Assembly: GCA_022711655.1 (NCBI GenBank)
Contig: JAKLEM010000014.1
Location: forward strand, 1-45,795
Direction: 5' to 3'
From: Candidatus Auribacterota bacterium
GTDB lineage: Bacteria > Auribacterota > Ancaeobacteria > Ancaeobacterales > Ancaeobacteraceae
DNA: 45,795 bases
The notes beneath the pieces were generated by a model. That model saw nothing but the letters and a program-made list of their open reading frames with translations. It made no database searches and was not told the origin of the DNA. The position numbers and the translations under genes are program-made. Below are positions 33,875 through 44,197 of this stretch, piece by piece; within the stretch, counting starts at the first letter, position 1, and every line of letters begins with the position of its first letter.

Positions 33875-35022
33875 TCTCGTGGACAAAGCTGCTCTTTGAT
33901 CAAAGTTCGTGGGGAGACCGGCTGCGCTACCGGAAGGTGAAGAGCGCGGACGGCGTCAGGCCGATCGTCGTCTGGAATATAACGCCCTCCTGCAACCTCG
34001 CCTGTTCGCACTGTTATCTCGACGCGGCACGGGGACTTGCCGGGGACCGGTTCACCGAGGAAAAAGCCGGAAAGGTCATCGACGACCTGGCAGGATACGG
34101 CGCCCCCGTCCTCCTCTTCTCCGGCGGAGAGCCCTTGATGCGCGAAGACATCTTCCGCCTGGCGCGCTACGCAAGCAAAGCGGGGCTCCGTCCGGTCCTC
34201 TCGACGAACGGCACCATGATCACCCCCGCCGTCGCCGCGAAGATCAAAAAGGCCGGTTTCAAATACGTGGGGGTGAGCATCGACGGTTCGCCGAAAACGC
34301 ACGACAGGCTGCGCGGCGCCCGGGGAAGCTTCGCGCTGGCGCTGAAAGGGATACGGAACTGCAGGGCGGCCGGCGTCAAGGCGGGGGTCCGGTTCACCCT
34401 GATGAAACAGAATGTCCGCGACCTCGAATACGTATTGAGGCTCGTCGGTCGTGAAAAGATAGAGCGCCTCTGCGTCTACCACCTCGTCTATTCGGGCAGG
34501 GCGACGCAGAAGAACGACCTTTCGCACGCGCAGACCCGTCGGGCTCTTGAGACGGTCTGGAAATACACGCTCTTATATCACCGCAAGAGGCTGCAGACGG
34601 AGGTCCTGACGGTCGACAACCATGCCGACGCGATCTGGATCTACAAGAAGCTCCTGCAGACGGACACAGAGGCCGCAGGCAGGGCCCTGGAACTGCTCGC
34701 GGCGAACGGCGGGAACCGTTCGGGGATCGCGATCTCGTGCATCGACTACGAAGGGAACGTATTCGCCGACCAGTTTTTCAGGGCTCACCCGCTCGGCAAC
34801 GTGTTCGAAAAAAGATTTTCGGATATCTGGACCGATGCAAACAACCCGCTGCTCGAAAAGTTGAGGGACAGGAAAGGGTTGATCAAAGGAAAGTGCGCGC
34901 GCTGCCTCTATGTTGACCTCTGCAACGGCAACATGCGGGTCCGGGCCGAGGCGGCCTCGGGCGACCTCTGGCAGGAAGACCCCGCCTGTTTTCTCACCCC
35001 ACGAGAGATACGCATACGATGA
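33871..35022 (+). CDS. ahbC: AhbC, 12,18-didecarboxysiroheme deacetylase (radical SAM)
   Basis: 383 aa. The radical SAM motif CNLACSHCY (Cys 41, 45, 48) is preceded by RPIVVWNITPS, typical of the AhbC/NirJ group. LLFSGGEPLMREDIF and VGVSIDGSPKTHDRLRGARG are also characteristic. A C-terminal SPASM-type cluster follows (Cys342, 345, 351 and 373 in GKCARCLYVDLC and DPACF). It removes two acetate groups of didecarboxysiroheme to give iron-coproporphyrin III. It overlaps hemA and ahbD by ATGA, so translation is coupled. NirJ of heme d1 synthesis is a close relative, but ahbD next door favours AhbC. Confidence 0.9.
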   Translation: MISWTKLLFDQSSWGDRLRYRKVKSADGVRPIVVWNITPSCNLACSHCYLDAARGLAGDRFTEEKAGKVIDDLAGYGAPVLLFSGGEPLMREDIFRLARYASKAGLRPVLSTNGTMITPAVAAKIKKAGFKYVGVSIDGSPKTHDRLRGARGSFALALKGIRNCRAAGVKAGVRFTLMKQNVRDLEYVLRLVGREKIERLCVYHLVYSGRATQKNDLSHAQTRRALETVWKYTLLYHRKRLQTEVLTVDNHADAIWIYKKLLQTDTEAAGRALELLAANGGNRSGIAISCIDYEGNVFADQFFRAHPLGNVFEKRFSDIWTDANNPLLEKLRDRKGLIKGKCARCLYVDLCNGNMRVRAEAASGDLWQEDPACFLTPREIRIR

Positions 35023-36029
35023 ATCTCCGGCTGATCTTCTACGAAACGACACGCGCCTGCAACATGGGGTGCCCCCATTGCAGGGCGTCGGCGGAAAGCG
35101 CCCGATCCCCCGAAGAGCTCTCCGCCGAAGAGGTGCGGCGGTTCATCGACAGCGCAGCGTCGTTCTCGCGACCGGTCCTCGTCTTCTCGGGCGGCGAGCC
35201 GCTGCTCAGGCCCGACATCTTCGATCTGGTGAGCTATGCGAAAGACGCGGGCCTGAAGCCGGCGATCGCGACCAACGCCGCCCTGATCGGCGCCGCCGAG
35301 GCGCGCGAGCTGAAGAGCCGCGGCCTCATCGCCGCCGCGGTCTCGCTCTACGGCCCCGACGGCCTCTCCCACGACGACTTCTGCGGCCAGCCGGGTGCCT
35401 TCGAAGCGACGCTCGCCGGGATCGCGCGCCTGAAGGGCGAAAGCATACCGGTCCAGATCAATACGACGGTGACCAAAAAGAATCTGCCCGCGATAGAGGA
35501 AATCGGGAATACCGCGCAGGCCCTCGGAGCGGAAAGCTTTCATATCTTCTTCCTGGTGCCGACCGGCAAGGGCCGGGCGATGACGGGCGACGAAATCACC
35601 CCCGAAGAGTACGAAGCGGCCTTTGCCAGGCTGTTCGAGTATCAGTCGCGGTCGCCGCTGAAGGTCAAGGTCACCTGCGCACCCCATTATTACCGGATCG
35701 CCGCCCAGCGGGGCGCGCGCGGCGGTTTCACCAGGGGGTGCCTCGCCGGCAGGGGCGTCTGCTTCATCTCCTGCAAAGGCGAGGTGTTCGGATGCGGGTA
35801 TCTCCCCGTGAGCGCCGGCAGCGTCCGCGAGCAGGACCTCCGGACGATCTGGCACGACAGCGGGCTGTTCAAGGCGTTGCGCGACGACGGCGGCCTGCTG
35901 GGGAGATGCGGGGCCTGCGAATTCAAAACGGTCTGCGGCGGCTGCAGGGCGCGCGCCTACGCCGCGACCGGGAACTATCAGGAGGAGGAGCCGAAATGCG
36001 TCTATCAGCCGTTGAAAAGAAGGTCCTGA
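35019..36029 (+). CDS. ahbD: AhbD, heme synthase (radical SAM)
   Basis: 336 aa with the motif CNMGCPHC (Cys 14, 18, 21) at the very N-terminus, as in AhbD. LVFSGGEPLLRPDIF follows, then a C-terminal auxiliary cluster (Cys297, 300, 306, 309, 327: CGACEFKTVCGGC and EEPKC). AhbD converts the two propionates of iron-coproporphyrin III to vinyls, yielding heme b. GCLAGRGVCFISCKGEVFGC adds further cysteines. It ends 34 bases inside the next gene. Other small SPASM proteins look alike, but the order hemA-ahbC-ahbD-ahbA/B makes the call firm. Confidence 0.9.
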   Translation: MNLRLIFYETTRACNMGCPHCRASAESARSPEELSAEEVRRFIDSAASFSRPVLVFSGGEPLLRPDIFDLVSYAKDAGLKPAIATNAALIGAAEARELKSRGLIAAAVSLYGPDGLSHDDFCGQPGAFEATLAGIARLKGESIPVQINTTVTKKNLPAIEEIGNTAQALGAESFHIFFLVPTGKGRAMTGDEITPEEYEAAFARLFEYQSRSPLKVKVTCAPHYYRIAAQRGARGGFTRGCLAGRGVCFISCKGEVFGCGYLPVSAGSVREQDLRTIWHDSGLFKALRDDGGLLGRCGACEFKTVCGGCRARAYAATGNYQEEEPKCVYQPLKRRS

Positions 36030-36445
36030 ACGCCATCCAGGAAAACATCCCGATCGTCGAGGGGCATTTCGGCGCGATGGCGGAGAGGCTGGGGATCACC
36101 GAAAAAAAGCTGGTCGATACGATACGGGAGCTCCGCGAAAAGAAGCTCATCAGGGATTACTCGGCGCGCCTGAACCACGGCGCCCTGGGCTTCAAGAGCA
36201 CGCTGTTCGGTTTCAAGGTGCCGGAGGAGAAGGTCGCGGAGGTCGTGAGCGCCATCGTCCCGTTCGACGAAGTGACGCACTGTTTTCAGCGGCAGGGCGA
36301 GTATAACATCTGGGTCGCCTTTATTTTCAAAGGTAATAGAGACAAGGTATTCCTGGAAACGATCACCAAGATCATCGGTAAAGGAAATATCCTGAATCTG
36401 AAGACGGTGAAGAAATTCAAGCTGAAGACGAGGCTGAAAGTATAA
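35996..36445 (+). CDS. AhbA/AhbB-type siroheme decarboxylase subunit (Lrp-like)
   Basis: The ATG at 35996 follows GGAGGAGG. The 149-aa protein has a winged helix (EGHFGAMAERLGITEKKLVD) and an Asn/Lrp-like ligand domain (VTHCFQRQGEYNIWVAFIF). These are the features of siroheme decarboxylases, which remove two carboxyls from siroheme. Known systems mostly need two paralogues, AhbA and AhbB; only one is here. It could be a homodimer, or its partner is elsewhere. The frame also matches NirD/L/G/H of heme d1 synthesis. It lies 8 bases from the end of convergent hemL. Confidence 0.85.
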   Translation: MRLSAVEKKVLNAIQENIPIVEGHFGAMAERLGITEKKLVDTIRELREKKLIRDYSARLNHGALGFKSTLFGFKVPEEKVAEVVSAIVPFDEVTHCFQRQGEYNIWVAFIFKGNRDKVFLETITKIIGKGNILNLKTVKKFKLKTRLKV

Positions 36446-36453
36446 CCTGCCTC

Positions 36454-37704
36454 TCAGCGGCGGCGTGCGCTCCTGAGGATGCCTTCGAGGTCGGCGGCGC
36501 CGTGGCGCACGGAGATGAAGGATGTCTCGCAGGTGGCGGGCGGGAGATAGATGCCGGCGCCGAGACAGCGGCGGTAGTGGGCCCGGAACGCTTTCTTGTC
36601 CTGCGCGCACGCGCCGCCGTAATTGCTGACCGGACGGTCAGTGTAAAATATCGAGAACATCGAGGCTGCGCAGTTGACGGTGAAGGGCGAGGCCGCGCGC
36701 CACTCACGGGCAAAATCGGCGACGAGCTTTTCCATCCGCGCATAGGCCTGCCGGTTCGCGATCAGCCCCCGTATCACCGCGATCCCCGCCGCCATCGTCA
36801 GCGGGTTGCCTGACAGGGTTCCCGCCTGATAGACGTTCCCCTCGGGAGCCAGGCGGTCCATGATCTCCTTCCGCCCCCCGAACGCGCCGACGGGAAGACC
36901 GCCGCCGATGATCTTACCCAGCGTCGTCAGGTCCGGCGTGACGCCGAAGAACCCCTGCGCGCCGCCAAGGCCCATCCGGAACCCGGTGATCACCTCGTCG
37001 AAGATGAGGACGATGCCGTGGCGCGAGGTCAGCTCACGCACTTTTTCCAGAAATCCCGGGCGCGGCAGGACTAGCCCCATGTTGGCGGGGACCGGCTCGA
37101 TGAGGACGCAGGCAACCTTCCCGCGCAGCCGCCTGATCGTTCGCTCGAGCGCCTCCGGGTCGTTGTACGGGAGAGAGATCGTCTTCCTCACCACATCGTC
37201 CGGCACACCACTGGAACTCGACCTTTTCAGCCCGGCAACTCCAGAGCCGGCGCTCGCCAGAAGCCCGTCCGAGTGCCCGTGATAACAGCCGTCGAATTTC
37301 ACGACGGCGTCCCTGCCGGTGAACCCGCGCGCGAGCCGCACGGCGGACATCACCGCTTCGGTCCCGGAATTGACGAACCGGACCCGCTCGATCGAAGGGA
37401 CGCATGCGCTGACCAGTTTTGCCAGCTCCGTCTCGTTCCGCGTCGGGGCGCCGAACGAGGTGCCGTTCCCCGCAGCCGCCTGCACGGCGCGGCGGACCGC
37501 GGGGTCGTTGTGCCCCAGGATCAGCGCCCCCCACGACAGGCAGAAATCGGTGAACCTTCGCCTGTCTTCGGCGTAGATATATTTGCCGTTCCCCTTCTTC
37601 ATGAAGACCGGGGGCTGGCCGACGGCCTTGAAGGCGCGAACGGGGGAATCGACCCCGCCGGCCAGGTATCGCTTCGCTTCGCGGAACAGGTCATTTCTTT
37701 TCAT
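36454..37704 (-). CDS. hemL: glutamate-1-semialdehyde 2,1-aminomutase HemL
   Basis: This PLP enzyme turns glutamate-1-semialdehyde into 5-aminolevulinate. The 416-aa length is standard. Motifs are DFCLSWGALILGHNDPAV, RFVNSGTEAVMSAVRLARGF, FDGCYHGHSDGLL, and the PLP lysine in TLGKIIGGGLPVGAFGG. The ATG at 37704 overlaps the end of hemB by 14 bases. It ends the minus-strand half of the heme locus and sits tail to tail with ahbA/B. Confidence 0.96.
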   Translation of the reverse strand: MKRNDLFREAKRYLAGGVDSPVRAFKAVGQPPVFMKKGNGKYIYAEDRRRFTDFCLSWGALILGHNDPAVRRAVQAAAGNGTSFGAPTRNETELAKLVSACVPSIERVRFVNSGTEAVMSAVRLARGFTGRDAVVKFDGCYHGHSDGLLASAGSGVAGLKRSSSSGVPDDVVRKTISLPYNDPEALERTIRRLRGKVACVLIEPVPANMGLVLPRPGFLEKVRELTSRHGIVLIFDEVITGFRMGLGGAQGFFGVTPDLTTLGKIIGGGLPVGAFGGRKEIMDRLAPEGNVYQAGTLSGNPLTMAAGIAVIRGLIANRQAYARMEKLVADFAREWRAASPFTVNCAASMFSIFYTDRPVSNYGGACAQDKKAFRAHYRRCLGAGIYLPPATCETSFISVRHGAADLEGILRSARRR

Positions 37705-38644
37705 TGAGCATCTCCAGCGCCGCCGGCGCGAAATAGGTTATGATCCTGTCAGCTCCGGCGCGTTTTATCGATACGAGCGTCTCTTCCATCAGCGGAACGC
37801 TTTCCCTGAGCCCGCCCGACAGCGCGAGGACCATGGCGTATTCGCCGGACACGTTATAGGCGATCACCGGGCACGGAAAGGCCCGCTTCGCCTGATAGAT
37901 GACGTCGAGGTACGGCAGGGCGGGCTTGACGATGACGCTGTCGGCGCCTTCCTCGAGGTCGGCCCGTATCTCCTCCATCGCCTCTTCCCTGTTCGCCGGG
38001 TCCATCTGATAGCTCTTCCGGTCGCCGCTTTTCGGCGCGCATTCGGCGGCGTCGCGGAACGGCCCGTAAAAGCCCGAGGCGTATTTCGCCGCGTACGACA
38101 TGATCCGCACGCGGCCCAGGCGGTTCTCGCGCAGGCGCCTTTTGATATGCAGCACCCTGCCGTCCATCATGTCCGACGGCGCGACGCAATCAGCGCCGGC
38201 CTCGGCATGGCTCAAGGCGACCTCCGCGAGGAGCTCGCACGTCCTGTCGTTGTCCCCGATGTGACAGTGGCCGGTCGGCGTGTACGAGCAGACGCAGACG
38301 TCCGAGATGATCTCGAGAGCGGGAAACCTTTCCTTTACCGCCCGTATCGACCGCTGGACGATGCCGTCGCGGCGGTACGCCTGCTCGACGCCCTTCTTTT
38401 TCGGGACGCCGAAGAGGATCACCGACCGCAGGCCTTTGCGCACCAGCTTCTCCAGCTCTTTCAGCGCCCTATCGGCGGAATACCTGCAGACGCCCGGCAT
38501 AGACGGGACCGCCTGCCGTATCCCCATGCCTTCGACGAGGAACACAGGCCAGATAAAATCGGCCGCCGAGAGGAACGTCTCGCGGTGTTTCAGCCGCGCC
38601 GCCTCATCGGCCCTGCGGCATCTGAACCGTTTGAACTCTGTCAC
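37691..38644 (-). CDS. hemB: porphobilinogen synthase HemB
   Basis: It condenses two 5-aminolevulinates into porphobilinogen. I chose the GTG at 38644 (VTEFKRFRCRRADEAARL), preceded by AAGAGG; the longer reading runs into hemD. It has 317 aa. Metal-site cysteines occur in VCVCSYTPTGHC, suggesting a zinc form. The active-site region FYGPFRDAAECAPKSGDRKSYQ is followed by the Schiff-base lysine in SVIVKPALPYLDVI. The gene overlaps the end of the hemD frame by 41 bases, an unusually long overlap. Confidence 0.95.
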   Translation of the reverse strand: MTEFKRFRCRRADEAARLKHRETFLSAADFIWPVFLVEGMGIRQAVPSMPGVCRYSADRALKELEKLVRKGLRSVILFGVPKKKGVEQAYRRDGIVQRSIRAVKERFPALEIISDVCVCSYTPTGHCHIGDNDRTCELLAEVALSHAEAGADCVAPSDMMDGRVLHIKRRLRENRLGRVRIMSYAAKYASGFYGPFRDAAECAPKSGDRKSYQMDPANREEAMEEIRADLEEGADSVIVKPALPYLDVIYQAKRAFPCPVIAYNVSGEYAMVLALSGGLRESVPLMEETLVSIKRAGADRIITYFAPAALEMLNEKK

Positions 38645-38894
38645 CGTAACCTCTTGCGGCGATTTCGCGCGCGGTATGCTTGCCAAAGACGTAGAGCGTG
38701 AGATGCCCCGGCACCTCCGCGTACATATCGAGAAAGGCACGCGCCGTCGACGGGCTGGTGAGCATCACCCCGCTGTACCCGGCCAGATCGACCGGCGGCT
38801 GCGGGCGCGTCACCGTCCGGTATACCGCCAGCGGCTCGACGTTCGGCATCTCGTGCAGTCTGTTCTTTGAGATATCGGAGCAGGGATAGAGGAA
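38604..38894 (-). pseudogene. hemD: second half of HemD, cut off by an in-frame stop
   Basis: The frame directly behind the fusion gene's TAA (38895-38897) stays open to 38604. It encodes FLYPCSDISKNRL, VEPLAVYRTV, YSGVMLTSPSTARAFL and YVFGKHTAREIAARGYG: the second HemD lobe with the normal motif order. The first lobe ends ERLGFK just before the stop, so a single codon change would join them. The first ATG (38849) would lose the first strand, and no ribosome site is evident before it. It is either a nonsense mutation, a sequence error, or a read-through arrangement. Confidence 0.85.
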
Positions 38895-40568
38895 TTATTT
38901 GAAGCCGAGCCTCTCAACGAGGGCGGCGACGTCGTCGGAATCGGGCGTGTCCGGCATGTGATCGACGCGCCACCCCCGGCGCTCCAGCTCGCGCTTCGTC
39001 ACCGGGCCGATCGCGACCGTCTTCGTCTCCGCCCGCGGCGGGCAGCGGTCGCAGAAGTACCGCGCCGACATCTTGCTGGTAAAGATGACCGCGTCATACC
39101 CTGCGAGGTCCGCGGCGAACGGGAGCGGCTGGACGGCGATCAGCGGGTAATTGACGATCTGCCCTTTGACTGGGCAATTGACAGGGTCCAATCCGGTGAA
39201 AAGGATCCTGTTTCGCGGGAGAGCCGTATTGACGACATCTCCCGCGATGACGATGACGGGAGACTTCGCGTCCCCCTCCTTCAGTTCCGCAAGCGGTTTC
39301 ACCGTGACCATCTCCGCCGGCAGGCCGGCGCTTTCCACGAGCGCGACCGGCGTACCGGGCCGCTTCCCGTACGCGGCGAGCTGCGCCTTGATCTCTTCGA
39401 TCCTTGTCGCCCCCATGTAGAATACGATCGTCCCGTCCTCGAGCACCTGGCGGCCCGGGGTGATCTCTTCCGAAGGATGAGCCGAAAGGAACGATACCGA
39501 CCCGCTCACGCCGCGCAACGTGAGCGGTATCCGGGCAGACGCCGCCGCGCACTGCGCCGCGCTGATGCCGGGAATGACCTCGACGTCGACCAGCCGCTCG
39601 GCGAGATACCGCAGCTCTTCGCCGCCGCGGCCGAATATGAACGGGTCGCCGCCTTTCAGCCGGGCGACACACGCGCCGGCGGCGGCGTCGCGGTAGATCA
39701 TCTCGCAGATCTCGTCCTGCGGAAAGGCGTGGTCCCCTTTCCGTTTCCCCACATACACCTTCCGCGCTGGATACGCGTTGACGGCCTCTTCGCCGATCAG
39801 GTCGTCGTAATAGATCACATCGGCCCGCTCGAGGACCCTGGCGGCCTTCACGGTGATCAGCTCGGGATCGCCCGGACCGCCGCCCACGAGATAGACCTTT
39901 CCGTAGCCCTTCAGGATGTCGTGTTCGCGGAAAAGCTCCCTGAGATCGGGCCGGCCGCTCCTGGCGACCACCGCGATGCTCCCCTGCAGCGGGTGAGACG
40001 CGAACGGCAATATTTCGGCGATCCGCTGCCCGAGGCCGAGCCTCTTGAGTGCGCATGCGGCGACGATCAGCGCGTCTATCTCCCCGCGGTCGACGAGCCC
40101 GAGCCGCTCGTCGATCGTCCCGCGGACCGGGACGATCGTCAGGCCGGGGCGCGCGGCCTTCAGCTGGTCACGGCGGGACGGCGAGCTTGTCCCGACACGC
40201 GCGCCGTGAGGGAGATCGGCAAAACGGACGCCGTCCCTGCTCACCAGCGCGTCGGACGGATCGGGCGACGCCGTCAGGGCGATGATCTCCAGCCCGGCGC
40301 GCAGAGGCACGGGCAGGTCTTTTGCCGAGTGGACGGCTATGTCGGCCTTCCCCTCGAGGAGTGCCTGGTCGAGTTCGCGCGTGAAGATGTCCGAGGGGGC
40401 GTTCCCGTCGATGAGCGGGATATCCTTGCGGGTGTCGCCGAAACTGTCGACGGGGACAAGGCGGTACGCCAGCCCGGGATAGAGCGCAAACAGCTCTTTC
40501 ACCTGGGCGAGCGACAATCGCGACGGCCGCGCCGCGACGGTGAGCTCTTTGTGAACGGGAGTATTCAT
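38895..40568 (-). CDS. hemC-cobA-hemD: fusion: HemC (domains 1-2 only) - CobA/SUMT - HemD first lobe
   Basis: 557 aa. Residues 1-217 are hydroxymethylbilane synthase: AARPSRLSL, the catalytic HSAKD (Asp84), GTSSPSRRDQL and VRGTIDERL. Domain 3, with the cofactor-holding cysteine, is missing. Residues 222-450 are uroporphyrinogen-III methyltransferase: VGGGPGDPELITVKAARVL, VARLKGGDPFIFGRGGEE, IPGISAAQ. Residues 453-557 are the first lobe of uroporphyrinogen-III synthase, ending at TAA. It should build the tetrapyrrole, cyclise it and methylate it to precorrin-2. CobA looks intact; HemC and HemD are incomplete, so activity of those steps is uncertain. sirC precedes and hemB follows. Confidence 0.92.
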   Translation of the reverse strand: MNTPVHKELTVAARPSRLSLAQVKELFALYPGLAYRLVPVDSFGDTRKDIPLIDGNAPSDIFTRELDQALLEGKADIAVHSAKDLPVPLRAGLEIIALTASPDPSDALVSRDGVRFADLPHGARVGTSSPSRRDQLKAARPGLTIVPVRGTIDERLGLVDRGEIDALIVAACALKRLGLGQRIAEILPFASHPLQGSIAVVARSGRPDLRELFREHDILKGYGKVYLVGGGPGDPELITVKAARVLERADVIYYDDLIGEEAVNAYPARKVYVGKRKGDHAFPQDEICEMIYRDAAAGACVARLKGGDPFIFGRGGEELRYLAERLVDVEVIPGISAAQCAAASARIPLTLRGVSGSVSFLSAHPSEEITPGRQVLEDGTIVFYMGATRIEEIKAQLAAYGKRPGTPVALVESAGLPAEMVTVKPLAELKEGDAKSPVIVIAGDVVNTALPRNRILFTGLDPVNCPVKGQIVNYPLIAVQPLPFAADLAGYDAVIFTSKMSARYFCDRCPPRAETKTVAIGPVTKRELERRGWRVDHMPDTPDSDDVAALVERLGFK

Positions 40569-40584
40569 CGAATAATGCCCTTAC

Positions 40585-40612
40585 GCAGGGTACAGGCATG
40601 CCTGTACCCTGC
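40585..40612. repeat. perfect 28-base palindrome, CAGGCATGCCTG core
   Basis: Every base from 40585 to 40612 pairs with its mirror around TGCAGG-type centre CATG, giving a 14-bp stem without loss. It lies between sirC and the hemC fusion, both on the minus strand. A related, less perfect copy is at 31767-31792. Confidence 0.75.
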
Positions 40613-40614
40613 AA

Positions 40615-41082
40615 CTATTCCGGCGTATTGCCGTTCTCGAAATACTCTTTAATGGCGTTTCGCCACCTCACCGCGCGTTTGACGTCGAGGCCGTTCGACG
40701 TCACCGCCACGGCCATATGCCCTGCGCGGTAGATGGCGGGAGATACGAAATCGCTCATCGCCGGGTTGTCCACGACATTGACCAGCACGCCGGCCGCACG
40801 CGCGTCGCGCCTGATCCGCCGGTTAAGCGCCGCACTGCCGGTGCAGGCGTAAACGATCCCCTTGCCGCGCAGATCGCCGCTCCGATACTCCCGGACGATG
40901 CGCTTCACGCCGCTTTTCCTTACGGCATCGGATATCTCGGGCGCGACGACCGTGATCCGGCGGGTAAACCTGAGGAGAGACGCAATCTTCTGCCCGGCGA
41001 CGTTACCGCCGCCGACGATGAGGACATCCCGGCCCTTCATCCCGATGGCGACAGGCATGAATTCGTTCACTTTTCTTTTCAT
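40615..41082 (-). CDS. sirC: precorrin-2 dehydrogenase (SirC/Met8-like)
   Basis: This 155-aa enzyme oxidises precorrin-2 to sirohydrochlorin with NAD+ and, in Met8-like forms, may insert iron to give siroheme. The Rossmann motif VLIVGGGNVAGQKIASLL is at residues 20-37, and the catalytic aspartate sits in NVVDNPAMSDFVSPA. It lacks the C-terminal dimerisation/chelatase extension of the longest forms. No separate chelatase (SirB/CbiX) is seen here, so iron insertion must be done by this protein or elsewhere. It is first in the minus-strand heme operon. Confidence 0.92.
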   Translation of the reverse strand: MKRKVNEFMPVAIGMKGRDVLIVGGGNVAGQKIASLLRFTRRITVVAPEISDAVRKSGVKRIVREYRSGDLRGKGIVYACTGSAALNRRIRRDARAAGVLVNVVDNPAMSDFVSPAIYRAGHMAVAVTSNGLDVKRAVRWRNAIKEYFENGNTPE

Positions 41083-41290
41083 GAGAATGCACCCTTACTG
41101 ACATGTCGAATGCGGTGATGTCCCGAGCAAACAGGGGCACAATTGTTTATAATACATCCTCACCATGTTTATATCCACTCAACATTTGCTCATGATCGGC
41201 ATGAACCCCGTCCCGTCTTACGCACCTCATTACCTATCTTCATCAGCAACTTCAGCGCCAGGCCTTGAGACAAAATCGTGTCCGGCGCAG

Positions 41291-41689
41291 TCAGGCTCGC
41301 CTGTGAACGCGGCGGGTGCGGGGAGATGCGGTGGCACAGGTCTTTATCATGAGGATGTGTGCGGTCACGGCGGCGGCAACCGCGAGCAGAACAAGGCGCA
41401 TCCACCACAGCGTCGCCATGCCGTATACGGCCATGCCTATCGTCAGCCACAGCAGGGCAACGGCGAGAACCTTGTGCGTCAGGAGAATGCCCCTCCCCTC
41501 CCGGTAATTGCGGATATACTCGCCGCACCAGCGGTTGGTCACGAGCCAGCTATAGAACCGGGCGGAACTCCGTGCGTAGCACGCGGCGGCGAGAAGCAGG
41601 AACGGGGTCGTTGGGAGGATCGGAAGGAATATCCCGATCACGCCAAGCGCCACGCACAGGGTGCCGCACGCGATAAGGATGTTGCGCAT
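41291..41689 (-). CDS. DUF454/YbaN-family inner-membrane protein
   Basis: The 132-aa protein shows the DUF454 pattern: GVIGIFLPILPTTPFLLLAA, CYARSSARFYSWL and GEYIRNYREGRGI, with two to three helices. The start MRNILIACG (41689) matches the family's N-terminus. ATG 41713 is an alternative, and the earlier ATG at 41743 lies inside the katG terminator. The function is unknown; E. coli YbaN has no clear role. It is transcribed in the same direction as katG and sirC. Confidence 0.8.
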   Translation of the reverse strand: MRNILIACGTLCVALGVIGIFLPILPTTPFLLLAAACYARSSARFYSWLVTNRWCGEYIRNYREGRGILLTHKVLAVALLWLTIGMAVYGMATLWWMRLVLLAVAAAVTAHILMIKTCATASPRTRRVHRRA

Positions 41690-41738
41690 AAAAGGTTTCA
41701 CGGGCGCGAGCATTGTAACGACAGGTCCCTGTGCGTTA

Positions 41739-41778
41739 ACCAAAAACGCCGCGGCGTTTGGGCCGCGGCGTTTTTGGT
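41739..41778 (-). terminator. strong bidirectional terminator after katG
   Basis: Two perfect 17-base arms (41739-41755 and 41762-41778) enclose a six-base loop. The ends are AAAAACGCCGCGGC and its complement, so the T-run follows the G/C core on either strand. It lies 64 bases beyond the katG stop. Confidence 0.9.
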
Positions 41779-41841
41779 CCTGGTTAGAACTCCCGCAACA
41801 CGTTTGTAGCCATGCGAAGCGGGCATACCGTCCGCCATAGC

Positions 41842-44073
<2,232 letters not shown>

Positions 44074-44197
44074 TTATACGGGCTCGCGCCCGTCACTCCC
44101 CTCCTTTCCGGCGATCGGCGTCTTACCCGGACCGTGAAGATCCTGGGGACCGCCAACGGCCACCGTTCACAGCTCAAACCGATACGGACTGCTCAAT

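Noticed and set aside
38892-38900. Programmed frameshift in hemD
   Set aside because: Both HemD lobes are in the same frame; only a stop separates them, so a shift would not help. TAA also excludes Sec or Pyl recoding.
38958-40652. 564-codon frame opposite the hemC-cobA-hemD fusion
   Set aside because: Antisense shadow without motifs.
41165-41809. 214-codon plus-strand frame opposite the DUF454 gene
   Set aside because: Antisense shadow; the DUF454 frame has recognisable family motifs.
44078-44093. Terminator for the ferritin-like gene
   Set aside because: ACGGGC/GCCCGT hairpin is present but no T-run follows on the minus strand.
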